53,535 nucleotides of DNA, from assembly GCA_017471025.1 (NCBI GenBank), contig JAFUWX010000072.1, positions 1 through 53,535 on the forward strand. Direction: 5' to 3'. Position numbers and translations under genes: made by a program. A model generated the notes under the pieces. It was given only the letters and a program-made list of their open reading frames with translations. It made no database searches and was not told the origin of the DNA. This stretch comes from Bacteroidales bacterium (lineage in GTDB: Bacteria > Bacteroidota > Bacteroidia > Bacteroidales > UBA932). How positions within the stretch are numbered: the first letter of the stretch is position 1; each line of letters opens with the position of its first letter. Shown here in pieces: positions 25,395 to 33,587 of this stretch.

Positions 25395-25900
25395 GACAGT
25401 CTTTCCTCCTCCAGTATATCCTCCTGCTCATCGCCCAGGTGCTGATTTGCAATTATTTCCATTTCACGCCCTACCTGACGCTGACCCTGCTGCCGGCGCT
25501 CATCCTGTGCCTGCCGACACGCCTGAGCACGGCCGCCGGGATGCTGATCGCCTTTGTGACCGGCATCACCGTGGACCTGCTGGCAGAAGGCGTGGTCGGC
25601 CTGAATGCCTTCGCCCTGGTGCCTGTGGGCCTGCTGCGGCGGGGCCTGGTGCGCTTTGTCTTCGGCGAAGAGCTGCTGGTGCGCGGCGAGAATTTTTCCA
25701 TCCATAAATTCGGCCTGCCGAAGGTCATCTTTGCCGTTTTCCTGATGCAGACCGTATTCCTAGTCCTGTACATCTGGGCGGATGGAGCACCGGTCCGGCC
25801 GTTCCTCTTCAATTTCTGGCGCTACTTCATCTCGGTAGCGGCGGGCACCTTGCTGTCCGTCGTCGTGGCCGACCTGTTCACCCATGACGACAGGAGGTAA
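25391..25900 (+). CDS. mreD: Rod shape-determining membrane protein MreD
   Basis: A 169-residue hydrophobic protein with about five or six membrane helices (for example FLLQYILLLIAQVLICNYF, LTLTLLPALILCLP, GMLIAFVTGITVDLLAEGVVG, and YFISVAAGTLLSVVVADLF). The GITVDLLAEGVVGLNAF loop is typical of MreD. It works with MreC and RodA in the inner membrane. Overlap with mreC (ATGA) and the three-base gap to mrdA support one transcript. Confidence 0.88.
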   Translation: MRQSFLLQYILLLIAQVLICNYFHFTPYLTLTLLPALILCLPTRLSTAAGMLIAFVTGITVDLLAEGVVGLNAFALVPVGLLRRGLVRFVFGEELLVRGENFSIHKFGLPKVIFAVFLMQTVFLVLYIWADGAPVRPFLFNFWRYFISVAAGTLLSVVVADLFTHDDRR

Positions 25901-25903
25901 GCG

Positions 25904-27739
25904 ATGGCCCTGGAAAAGTCACACAAGCTGCTTATCGGCCTGGGGGTCGCCGCAGCGCTCCTAATCGGGAAACTGTTTGTCATCCAGCTCGTGGACGACA
26001 AATACAAGATCAACGCCTCCAACAACTCGATGCTCTACGACATCATCTACCCCACGCGTGGAGTCATTTATGACCGGCGGGGCAACATCCTGGTGGGCAA
26101 CAAGGTGGCGTACGACATCCTGGTGACGCCCAAGGAGGTGCAGGCATTCGACACCTTGATGCTCGCCGACATCCTGAACGTAGAGCCCGACTTCATCCGG
26201 GAAAAGATGGCGGAATATGCCCGCAACAAGCGGCGCATCGGCTACCAGTCCATGGTGATGATCAAGCAGATGCCGGCCGAGACCTACATGCAGTTCGCCG
26301 AAGTCCAGTATAAGTTTCCGGGCTTCAAGGGGCAGGTGCGCAGCATCCGGGATTATCCCTTCAACGCCGGCGGCAACCTGCTCGGCTATGTCACGGAAGT
26401 CGATCAGGACTACCTGAGACGGCATCCCGGCGAATACCGCCCGGGAGACTATGCCGGCAAGACCGGCATCGAAGCGGCCCGGGAGAAGGAACTGCGCGGC
26501 GAGAAAGGCTACCACATCTACCTGCGCAACTCCCATGGCCAGATCGAGGCCTCCTACCAGGACGGCGAATTCGACAAGGAAGCGGTCCCGGGCAAGGATA
26601 TCATCACGACCATCGACGCCGACCTCCAGCACTACGGGCAGGTGCTGATGCAGAACAAGGTCGGCAGCGTCGTCGCCATCGAGCCGAAAACCGGCGAGAT
26701 CCTGGCCCTGGTCTCCAGCCCGGGTATCGATGTGGACAAACTGGCCGAAATCAACAAATACTACAACCAGCTGGTGCAGGACCCGTACCGCCCCATGAAC
26801 AACAGGGCCGTACAGGGCTTCTACCCGCCCGGCTCAGTCTTCAAGCTGGTTAACGGCCTGATTGGCCTGCAGGAGGGCACGCTCCAGTCCGGCTCGCTCT
26901 TCCCCTGCGCCCATGGCTATACCCTGGGCGACCACAGACCCGGCTGCCACGGGCATAAATCGCCCATCAACCTGGACGAGGCCATCATGATGTCCTGCAA
27001 CTCCTATTTCACCTTCGCGCTGCGGGATATCCTGGAAAGCCCGAAATATGCCGACATCGGCGAGGCCATGGACCATTGGAACGCCTATGTGCAGAGTTTC
27101 GGCTTCGGCCACAAACTCGGCAGCGACTTCCCTTCGGAGACGGGCGGCAGCATCCCCTCCGCCAAGACCTACAACCGGCTGTACGGCAAGGGCTGGTGGA
27201 AATTCCCCACGATCAAGTCCATCTCCATCGGACAGGGCGAGGTGACGGTGACCCCGATGCAGATCGCCAACCTGGCCGCCACGGTGGCCAACCGGGGCTG
27301 GTACATCATCCCGCACATCGTCAAGGAGTCCGAGGGCGTAGAAATCGAAGACAAGTTCAAGGAACGGCAATATACCCTGGTCGATACGACCCAGTTCAAG
27401 AAGGTCATCCACGGCATGTGGATGGCGGTAAACGGCGGCCCGGGGTCGGGCGGTACGGCCACCAGCGTGGCCGTGGCCGGCCTGGACATCTGCGGCAAGA
27501 CCGGTACGGCGCAGAACCCGCGGGGCGCGGACAACTCCGTGTTCATCTGTTTCGCGCCGAAGGACAACCCGAAGATCGCCGTGGCGGCTTATATCGAAAA
27601 TGCCGGTTTCGGCGCCACCTGGGCGGCCCCGATCGCCTCGCTCCTGGTCGAAAAATACCTGACCGGCGAGACGAACCGACCGGCGATGGAACAACGGATC
27701 CTGGACGGAAACCTGATGTCCCGGGTCAAGAAAGATTGA
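25904..27739 (+). CDS. mrdA: Penicillin-binding protein 2 (elongasome transpeptidase)
   Basis: A 611-residue class B PBP. One N-terminal membrane helix (LLIGLGVAAALLIGKLFVIQLV), a pedestal domain with YPTRGVIYDRRGNILVGN, and a transpeptidase domain with SxxK (PPGSVFKLVNG), SxN (MMSCNSYF) and KTG (ICGKTGTAQNP). It crosslinks side-wall peptidoglycan in partnership with the glycosyltransferase RodA encoded one base downstream. Domain order and length are normal for PBP2. Confidence 0.95.
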   Translation: MALEKSHKLLIGLGVAAALLIGKLFVIQLVDDKYKINASNNSMLYDIIYPTRGVIYDRRGNILVGNKVAYDILVTPKEVQAFDTLMLADILNVEPDFIREKMAEYARNKRRIGYQSMVMIKQMPAETYMQFAEVQYKFPGFKGQVRSIRDYPFNAGGNLLGYVTEVDQDYLRRHPGEYRPGDYAGKTGIEAAREKELRGEKGYHIYLRNSHGQIEASYQDGEFDKEAVPGKDIITTIDADLQHYGQVLMQNKVGSVVAIEPKTGEILALVSSPGIDVDKLAEINKYYNQLVQDPYRPMNNRAVQGFYPPGSVFKLVNGLIGLQEGTLQSGSLFPCAHGYTLGDHRPGCHGHKSPINLDEAIMMSCNSYFTFALRDILESPKYADIGEAMDHWNAYVQSFGFGHKLGSDFPSETGGSIPSAKTYNRLYGKGWWKFPTIKSISIGQGEVTVTPMQIANLAATVANRGWYIIPHIVKESEGVEIEDKFKERQYTLVDTTQFKKVIHGMWMAVNGGPGSGGTATSVAVAGLDICGKTGTAQNPRGADNSVFICFAPKDNPKIAVAAYIENAGFGATWAAPIASLLVEKYLTGETNRPAMEQRILDGNLMSRVKKD

Positions 27740-27740
27740 T

Positions 27741-29264
27741 ATGGATACGACATTCAGCAGACGGAGCATGCGTCAATCGTACGACTGGTGGCTGGTAGCT
27801 TTCTACCTGCTGCTGGTCTTCTTCGGCTGGATCAATATCTACGCTGCCATCCACGCTTCCGAGCCGGCCAGCATCATCGACTGGAGTACCCGCAGCGGCA
27901 AGCAGATGGTCTGGATCCTGACGGCTTTCGGCCTGGCCGGACTGATCCTGTTCCTGATACCGGCCAAGCTCTGGGAGGGGGCGAGCATCCCCTTGTATGC
28001 CTTCGTCCTGGTGCTGCTGGTGGCCGTCATCTTCCTGGGGGTGGAGGTCAAGGGCTCCAGGTCCTGGTTCGCCTTCGGCCCCGTCCGATTCCAGCCGGCG
28101 GAAATCTCCAAGATATCCACCTCGCTGATGTTGGCCTTCATCATGAGCCGGACCAACTTCAAGATATCCGATATCAAGCATTTCCTGCTCATGGGCGCCG
28201 TGATCGCCGTGCCGATGCTGGTCATCGTGGCCGAGAGTGAGACGGGGTCGGCCCTGGTCTATGTCGGCTTCATCTTTATGCTGTACCGGGAAGGCCTCTC
28301 CGGGTGGTTCCTGGTGCTGATCGGCATGGCCATCCTGCTGTTTATCCTGACCTTGACGGCGTCGCCGTACGTGTCCATCCTGACGCTGATCGGCGTCCTT
28401 ACCTTCTGCAACATGCTGCAAAGCGGAAGGCTGCTGCGCTGGGCGGGGACCTGCGGCCTGTATATCCTCATCATGGCCCTGCTCCCCTGGGGGCTGCGGA
28501 CCCTGGCCGGTGCGCTGATTCCCGGCGCCGCCTTCGTGCAAGCCGAAGACCCCTTTGTCGCAGAGACGGTCCTCCACGCCTCGTCATGGTCTTTCCTTTT
28601 GAAAATCAATCCCTTATACATACTGCTGGGGACCTCCGCCCTCTTCCTCCCCTGGTATGCCTGGCGGTCCTACCGGGAGAAAAACAGCTTCATGTCCCTG
28701 TCCCTGGTGGCCTTCATCGCCGGCGTGGCCCTCGTCTTCTCGACGCAGATCATCTTCGAGAAGGTCCTCCAGGACCACCAGCGCAAACGCATCGAGGTGC
28801 TGCTCGGCATGAAAGAAGACCCTTCCGGCGTGGGGTATAATGTGGCGCAGAGCATGATCGCCATCGGCTCGGGCGGCCTGACGGGCAAGGGTTACCTGCA
28901 AGGGACCCAGACTTCCTTCGGATTCGTGCCGGAGCAGAGTACAGACTTTATCTTCTGCACGGTGGGCGAAGAATGGGGCTTCCTGGGCTGCGTGTTCGTC
29001 ATCCTCCTGTATGTGCTGATGATCTGGCGGATCATCCATGACGCGGAACACAGCCGGGCGCATTTCACCCGGATTTATGGATATTGTGTGGCCTGCTGCC
29101 TGTTTATGCATCTGTTCATCAACATCGGCATGACCATAGGCCTGATGCCCGTCATCGGCATTCCCCTGCCGCTGATGAGCTACGGCGGGTCGTCCCTGTG
29201 GGCCTTTACCGTACTCATTTTCATCTTCATCGCCCTCGACCACGAAGAACGGAAATATTTTTAG
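27741..29264 (+). CDS. rodA: Peptidoglycan glycosyltransferase RodA (SEDS family)
   Basis: A 507-residue polytopic SEDS protein that polymerises lipid II during elongation. Signature regions are GSRSWFAFGPVRFQPAEISKIST, GKGYLQGTQTSFGFVPEQSTDFIFCTVGEEWGFLG (with the conserved acidic residues) and GIPLPLMSYGGSSLW near the C-terminus. It is longer than proteobacterial RodA (about 370) owing to extra hydrophobic segments around residues 190-330, as is common in Bacteroidota. It pairs with PBP2 encoded just upstream. The next gene starts three bases after its stop. Confidence 0.94.
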   Translation: MDTTFSRRSMRQSYDWWLVAFYLLLVFFGWINIYAAIHASEPASIIDWSTRSGKQMVWILTAFGLAGLILFLIPAKLWEGASIPLYAFVLVLLVAVIFLGVEVKGSRSWFAFGPVRFQPAEISKISTSLMLAFIMSRTNFKISDIKHFLLMGAVIAVPMLVIVAESETGSALVYVGFIFMLYREGLSGWFLVLIGMAILLFILTLTASPYVSILTLIGVLTFCNMLQSGRLLRWAGTCGLYILIMALLPWGLRTLAGALIPGAAFVQAEDPFVAETVLHASSWSFLLKINPLYILLGTSALFLPWYAWRSYREKNSFMSLSLVAFIAGVALVFSTQIIFEKVLQDHQRKRIEVLLGMKEDPSGVGYNVAQSMIAIGSGGLTGKGYLQGTQTSFGFVPEQSTDFIFCTVGEEWGFLGCVFVILLYVLMIWRIIHDAEHSRAHFTRIYGYCVACCLFMHLFINIGMTIGLMPVIGIPLPLMSYGGSSLWAFTVLIFIFIALDHEERKYF

Positions 29265-29267
29265 GAA

Positions 29268-30362
29268 ATGGAAAAAAGCAAACGACTGCTGTCATTGGAC
29301 GCCCTGCGGGGCTTCGATATGCTGGTCATCATGGGTCTGGCGACCTTGATCCAGCGCATTTGTCAAGCCGTACCGGGCGGCACGGAAACGGCCTTGTACG
29401 CCCATATGGAGCATGCCGTATGGGACGGATTCACTTTTATGGATACGATCTTCCCCCTGTTCCTTTTCATCGCGGGCATCTCCTTCCCCTTCTCCTATGC
29501 CAAGCAGCAGGCGCAGGGACGGACCCGCGGACAGGTATATCGCAAGATTTTCAGCCGCACGCTGATCCTCATCCTGTTCGGCCTCATGGTGAACGGCCTC
29601 TTCCGGCTGGATTTCGCCCATCTGCGGGTCTATAGCGTGCTGGGCCGCATCGGTATCGCCTGGATGGTCGCCGCCCTCCTGTACATCCATTGCGGACGCA
29701 GGGCCCGGGCCATCATCGCCGCCTGCCTGCTCGTCGGTTATTGGCTGCTGGTTGCCTTCGTGCCCGCGCCCGACAGCACGGCCGGCCCCCTGACGCAGGA
29801 CGGCAACATCGTCGGCTATGTGGACCGCGTGCTGGGAATCGGCACCCTGTATCGGGGCAATTTCGACCCGGAAGGCCTGCTGAGCAACATCCCCGCCGTC
29901 GTTACGGCCATGCTGGGTATGTTTACGGGTGAATTCGTCCGCTCGGAGCGGCTGAGCGGCAGCCGGAAAGTCGCGTACATGTTCGCGGCGGCAGCCGTCA
30001 TGCTGGGACTCGGACTGCTCTGGGGACAGTTCTTCCCCGTCAACAAGAACCTGTGGAGCAGCTCTTTCGTACTGGTCTGCGGCGCGTACTCCCTCGCCAT
30101 GTTCGCCTTGTTCTACTGGATCATCGACGTCAAAGGATGGAAGAAATGGACGACCTTCTTCGTCGTCATCGGCATGAACTCCATCACGATCTATGTCCTG
30201 CAGCACTTCGTCGATTTCTTCGGGATTTCCGAATACTTCCTGGGCGGGCTGGCCGGCATGGCAGGCGTCTGGGGACCGGTCATCATCTCGGTCGGACAGA
30301 TCGCAGCGGCCTGGCTGGTCCTGTATTTCCTCTACCGACAGAAGGTATTCCTGAAAGTATAG
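29268..30362 (+). CDS. HGSNAT/NagX-like membrane acyltransferase (DUF5009-type)
   Basis: A 364-residue protein with about ten membrane helices. The opening RLLSLDALRGFDMLVIMG, and the motif HMEHAVWDGFTFMDTIFPLFLFIAGIS with conserved His and Asp, are characteristic of heparan-alpha-glucosaminide N-acetyltransferase-like proteins (COG4299). These move an acetyl group from cytoplasmic acetyl-CoA to amino sugars across a membrane; bacterial relatives act in glucosamine or wall-sugar metabolism. It lies three bases after rodA and before a terminator, so it is probably the last gene of the elongasome operon. The substrate is unknown. Confidence 0.82.
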   Translation: MEKSKRLLSLDALRGFDMLVIMGLATLIQRICQAVPGGTETALYAHMEHAVWDGFTFMDTIFPLFLFIAGISFPFSYAKQQAQGRTRGQVYRKIFSRTLILILFGLMVNGLFRLDFAHLRVYSVLGRIGIAWMVAALLYIHCGRRARAIIAACLLVGYWLLVAFVPAPDSTAGPLTQDGNIVGYVDRVLGIGTLYRGNFDPEGLLSNIPAVVTAMLGMFTGEFVRSERLSGSRKVAYMFAAAAVMLGLGLLWGQFFPVNKNLWSSSFVLVCGAYSLAMFALFYWIIDVKGWKKWTTFFVVIGMNSITIYVLQHFVDFFGISEYFLGGLAGMAGVWGPVIISVGQIAAAWLVLYFLYRQKVFLKV

Positions 30363-30380
30363 CCGGCACGGGGCAATAGA

Positions 30381-30421
30381 CAATGCGGGGCGGTTCCTTT
30401 CGGACCGCCCCGCAGCCATTG
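30381..30421. terminator. Bidirectional terminator between the elongasome operon and tsf
   Basis: TGCGGGGCGGTTCC and GGACCGCCCCGCA form a 13-bp GC-rich stem with a TTTC loop, flanked by CAA and TTG. The genes on both sides converge on it. Confidence 0.75.
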
Positions 30422-30435
30422 TACTGGGAAAAAGA

Positions 30436-31428
30436 TTAGTCGCTGAGGGAGAAGCGCTTGAAAGCCACAACTTTCGCCTCTTTGTCGATGGCGGCGATGG
30501 CAGCCTTCACGGTCTCCTTGTTGTCGCTGAGCTGATACTCCTGCTCCTCGAGGGTGTTCTCCTTCAGGAACTTGGAGACACGGCCGTTCGCGATGTTCTC
30601 GACCATCTGGGCAGGGAGGCTGGCAGCCTTCTCTTCACCGACGGTCTTGATGATCTGACGGGCCTGCTCAGCCTGCTCGGCGGTCAGCCAACCCTTGGCG
30701 GTGTTGGACTCGATATGCGCCTCGCTATCGACATGGGCCGGGTTGATGCCAACCTTCTTCAGGGCAGCATCCACAGCCTTCTGGACGAGCTCTTCCTTGG
30801 TCTTCTGGATGGCGACGGTGCGCTCGTTGTCGATGACCTCTTTCGGGCAGTCAGCGGCTGACACGGAAACAGGATTCATCGAAGCGACCTGCATCGCGAT
30901 ACCCTTGGCGAGTTCGGCAGGGACCTCTTTGTTGAAAGCGACGATAGCACCCAGCTTGCCGTTGAAGTGTACGTAGCCAGCGGTAAAAGGAGCCTCCAGG
31001 GAGCCGTAGTAGGCCAGGAGATGCTTCTCACCGGTCTTACCGGCCTGGGCGGAGATTTCTTCCTCCACGCTGTATCCGTCGGCGAGTTTCAGGGCCTTGA
31101 GGGCCTCGATGTCTGCCGGGAATGCGGCGATGGCGGCATCGGCGATTTTGCCGGCGAGTCCCTTGAAATCAGGGGTCGCGCTGACGAAGTCCGTCTCGCA
31201 GCCGAGGCATACGAGAATGGCCTTGCCACCTTCAATGCGTGAAAGGACGGCGCCTTCGGAAGTCTCACGGTCAGCCCGTTTGGCTGCGATGAGCTTACCT
31301 TTCTCGCGGATGATCTCCACGGCGCGGTCGAAATCACCATCAGCTTCGGTCAGGGCCTTTTTGCAGTCCATCATACCGGCGCTGGTCATCTTGCGTAATT
31401 TCATTACGTCTGCTGCTGTGATTGCCAT
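30436..31428 (-). CDS. tsf: Translation elongation factor Ts
   Basis: A 330-residue EF-Ts, the exchange factor that reloads EF-Tu with GTP. The N-terminal UBA-like domain reads TAADVMKLRKMTSAGMMDCKKALTEADGDFDRAVEII. The core has the CETDFVS motif, and the closing VAAFKRF-type segment appears as VVAFKRFSLSD. Length is typical of Bacteroidota EF-Ts. It follows rpsB by 23 bases in the conserved rplM-rpsI-rpsB-tsf order. Confidence 0.97.
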   Translation of the reverse strand: MAITAADVMKLRKMTSAGMMDCKKALTEADGDFDRAVEIIREKGKLIAAKRADRETSEGAVLSRIEGGKAILVCLGCETDFVSATPDFKGLAGKIADAAIAAFPADIEALKALKLADGYSVEEEISAQAGKTGEKHLLAYYGSLEAPFTAGYVHFNGKLGAIVAFNKEVPAELAKGIAMQVASMNPVSVSAADCPKEVIDNERTVAIQKTKEELVQKAVDAALKKVGINPAHVDSEAHIESNTAKGWLTAEQAEQARQIIKTVGEEKAASLPAQMVENIANGRVSKFLKENTLEEQEYQLSDNKETVKAAIAAIDKEAKVVAFKRFSLSD

Positions 31429-31451
31429 AATCTTAATCTTTTTCTAAATGG

Positions 31452-32279
31452 TTATTCCTGGGTTGCGGGGGCTTCCTCAGCGGCAGCCTCTGCTTCTACA
31501 TCGACAGGTTTGGCACCTTTGCGGGCGCGGAGCTTCTTGGCCGGAGCCTTCTCCACGACAGCTTCCTCAGATGCCTCTTTCTCCTTCTCGAGCTTCCTTT
31601 CGCTCAATCCCTCTTCGATGGCTGCGCAAAGAGCGGTGAGGATGTACTCGATGCTCTTTGTGGCGTCGTCATTCGCCGGAATCACGTAATCAATGGGAGT
31701 GGGATCGCAACAAGTGTCAACCATAGCGATAACCGGTATGTTGAGACGGTTGGCCTCCTTGACGGCGTTAGCCTCTTTCTGTACGTCCACTACGAAAAGT
31801 GCGGAAGGGAGACGGCTCATGTCCTTGATGGAACCGAGGTTCTTCTCAAGTTTGGCGCGCTGACGGTCGATCTGCAGACGCTCGCGCTTGGCGAGTTTCT
31901 CGTAGGTGCCGTCTTCTTTCATCTTGTCGATGGTATTCATCTTCTTGACAGCCTTGCGGATGGTCGGGAAGTTGGTGAGCATTCCGCCCGGCCAGCGTTC
32001 TGTCACGAAAGGCATGTTGATGGAAGTGGCCTTCTCGGCGACAACTTCCTTAGCCTGTTTCTTGGTGGCCACGAAGAGGATCTTACGTCCGGAACGGGCG
32101 AGTTCCTTCATAGCTTCGGCGGCCTCGTCAATCTTGACGATACTCTTGTGCAGGTCGATGATGTGGATTCCGTTCTTCTGGTCGAAGATATAGGGAGCCA
32201 TCTTAGGATTCCACTTGCGGGCAAGGTGTCCGAAGTGGGCGCCTGCATCGAGCAATTCCTGGAAATTTGTTCTTGGCAT
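31452..32279 (-). CDS. rpsB: 30S ribosomal protein S2
   Basis: A 275-residue S2. The core (1-225) contains AHFGHLARKWNPKMAPYIF, GGMLTNFPTIRK and PVIAMVDTCCDPTPIDYVIPANDDA, the standard S2 landmarks. The last about 45 residues are an Ala/Glu/Lys-rich extension (SEEAVVEKAPAKKLRARKGA...), often found in Bacteroidales. The start is preceded by an A-rich leader and a 216-base structured region (32280-32495), which may hold a regulatory RNA. Co-transcribed with tsf. Confidence 0.97.
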   Translation of the reverse strand: MPRTNFQELLDAGAHFGHLARKWNPKMAPYIFDQKNGIHIIDLHKSIVKIDEAAEAMKELARSGRKILFVATKKQAKEVVAEKATSINMPFVTERWPGGMLTNFPTIRKAVKKMNTIDKMKEDGTYEKLAKRERLQIDRQRAKLEKNLGSIKDMSRLPSALFVVDVQKEANAVKEANRLNIPVIAMVDTCCDPTPIDYVIPANDDATKSIEYILTALCAAIEEGLSERKLEKEKEASEEAVVEKAPAKKLRARKGAKPVDVEAEAAAEEAPATQE

Positions 32280-32313
32280 TGTTTTAATCTTTGTTTTGTT
32301 TTAAACTATCCCA

Positions 32314-32457
32314 CCAGGCATTTGCCTGCGCCTGGTCGGGCTCTTTCATCAATCCGGGAGCAGCGCACCGGGCGGTCTCCGGGATTTTTCGCAGTCACGG
32401 CAATCATCAGTAACTTGGGGGGATTCGCATCCTCGCCCCGAGGTCCGTATGATTTGC
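32314..32457 (-). ncRNA. Candidate structured leader RNA of rpsB-tsf
   Basis: The 216 bases between rpsI and rpsB hold several complementary segments. CCAGGC/GCCTGG (32314-32319 with 32330-32335). AATCCGGGAG/CTCCGGGATT near 32351-32386 with one mismatch. An outer pair GCAATCAT (32400-32407) with ATGATTTGC (32449-32457). Inside it, two mutually exclusive hairpins: GGAT-TCGC-ATCC (32421-32432) and CCTCG-CCC-CGAGG (32431-32443). The layout fits a ribosomal-protein leader that could bind S2 to limit its own synthesis. No T-run follows, so it is not a plain terminator. The pairing is seen; the function is inferred. Confidence 0.4.
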
Positions 32458-32495
32458 AACCGGACTGTGCGATGTAAAGCAGTACAGCGATACGA

Positions 32496-32888
32496 TTAAC
32501 GTTTGCTGAACTGGAAGCGGCGGCGTGCACCAGGCTGACCGGGCTTCTTCCTTTCGACCTCGCGAGCGTCACGGGTCAGGAAGCCGGCGGCCTTGAGGGC
32601 GGAACGGTAAGCTTCGCGATCGACCTCGCACAGGGCGCGGGCGATACCGAGACGAAGCGCCTCAGCCTGACCTCTGACACCACCTCCGTCGAGGTTGGCC
32701 TTGACGTCAAACTGTCCTGCGGTGCCGGTCACCTCGAAAGGCTGGTTGGCAATGTAAATGAGGGAGTCGTCCGAGAAATACTCGGAGAGCTCGCGGCCAT
32801 TCACAGTGATTTTGCCGGTACCGGCGGCCACATAAACACGAGCCACAGCTGCTTTACGTCTTCCAAGGGCGTTGACTGTTTTTTCCAT
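32496..32888 (-). CDS. rpsI: 30S ribosomal protein S9
   Basis: A 130-residue S9. The start [20 protein letters not shown], the middle [14 protein letters not shown] and the basic C-terminal tail [11 protein letters not shown], which reaches into the P site of the ribosome, are all typical. It lies nine bases after rplM, the universal L13-S9 pairing. Confidence 0.97.
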   Translation of the reverse strand: MEKTVNALGRRKAAVARVYVAAGTGKITVNGRELSEYFSDDSLIYIANQPFEVTGTAGQFDVKANLDGGGVRGQAEALRLGIARALCEVDREAYRSALKAAGFLTRDAREVERKKPGQPGARRRFQFSKR

Positions 32889-32897
32889 TTGCTCTGT

Positions 32898-33350
32898 TTA
32901 AATTTCGTTTAACTTGATTTCTCTGGGTTGCTGCGCCTGGTGCTTGTGCTCGGGACCTGCATAGACATACAGGTTGTTGATGAGCTTGTCACCAAGACGG
33001 GTTTTGGGAAGCATGCCGCGAACGGACTTGCGGATGAGTTCAGCGGGACGTTTGCGCAGAATCTCAGCCGGCGTGCTGAAACGCTGTCCACCCGGATAAC
33101 CGGTGTAGTGCGTATAAACACGGTCGGTCATCTTTTTCCCGGAAAGGGAAACCTTCTCCGCGTTGACGACGATGACATTGTCACCGCAATCCACGTGGGG
33201 GGTGAAGCCCGGTTTGTTCTTGCCGCGAAGGACAAGCGCAATCCTGGAGGCCAGACGACCCAGTGCAAGATCCGTTGCATCAATGACGACCCACTCCTTC
33301 TTTACAGTCGCCGCGTTGAGCGATACTGTTTTGTAGCTTTGTGTGTCCAC
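32898..33350 (-). CDS. rplM: 50S ribosomal protein L13 (GTG start)
   Basis: 150 residues. The only sensible start is a GTG at 33350, giving (M)DTQSYKTVSLNAATVKKEW, which matches the usual Bacteroidales N-terminus (MDT-SYKT). There is no ATG nearby; the frame stays open upstream through the promoter region but is not coding there. Landmarks: ATDLALGRLASRIALVLRGK, HVDCGDNVIVVNA, YTHYTGYPGG and the end VYAGPEHKHQAQQPREI. First gene of rplM-rpsI-rpsB-tsf. A hairpin and a consensus promoter lie just upstream. Confidence 0.96.
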   Translation of the reverse strand: MDTQSYKTVSLNAATVKKEWVVIDATDLALGRLASRIALVLRGKNKPGFTPHVDCGDNVIVVNAEKVSLSGKKMTDRVYTHYTGYPGGQRFSTPAEILRKRPAELIRKSVRGMLPKTRLGDKLINNLYVYAGPEHKHQAQQPREIKLNEI

Positions 33351-33384
33351 TGTCTTGATCTTTAATGGTTTATAACTAAAAGTT

Positions 33385-33411
33385 GCGATCCCTACACAAC
33401 ATAGGGACCGC
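33385..33411 (-). promoter_or_regulatory. Hairpin/palindrome in the rplM leader
   Basis: GCGATCCCTA and TAGGGACCGC form an inverted repeat of 10 bp (one mismatch) with a CACAACA spacer. It begins within a few bases of the expected transcript start, so the RNA would carry a hairpin at its 5' end, 35 bases before the GTG start. A ribosomal-protein leader (L13 autoregulation) or an operator is possible. Confidence 0.45.
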
Positions 33412-33418
33412 AAATGTA
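33411..33418 (-). promoter_or_regulatory. Promoter -7 element (TACATTTG) of the rplM operon
   Basis: Minus-strand TACATTTG is an exact match to TAnnTTTG, 60 bases before the GTG start of rplM. Confidence 0.6.
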
Positions 33419-33496
33419 GCAATTTTTTCCGAGACTGCCAAATAACCGGGCCGTTTTCGGTCTTTCGGGGCGTTTTTCGTCCGGCGGACAAAAAAG

Positions 33497-33577
33497 CCGG
33501 ACTGGACGCCCGCCACCCAGGGAGGTTATCCCATCCCCGTCACCTACACCATGCCCATCATCTTCAGCCTGCGCTAG
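33497..33577 (+). pseudogene. 3'-terminal scrap of a TonB-like energy transducer gene
   Basis: The plus-strand frame ending at the TAG at 33575-33577 encodes PDWTPATQGGYPIPVTYTMP followed by IIFSLR. This matches the last strand region of TonB-type energy transducers (W-P-G/A ... P V x V x Y T x P I x F x L). Nothing upstream in any frame continues the protein; it runs into the rplM promoter region. This is a leftover of a deleted or translocated gene. Confidence 0.6.
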
Positions 33578-33587
33578 GGAATGGAGA

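Noticed and set aside
32400-32460. tRNA-like fold in the rpsI-rpsB spacer
   Set aside because: A GCGAATCC segment resembles a T-loop, but no acceptor stem, anticodon arm or 3' end of the right size can be drawn; a leader structure fits better.
33351-33491. Upstream extension of the rplM frame (about 47 more residues)
   Set aside because: It runs through the promoter and hairpin, has no L13 similarity, and the GTG at 33350 gives the family N-terminus.
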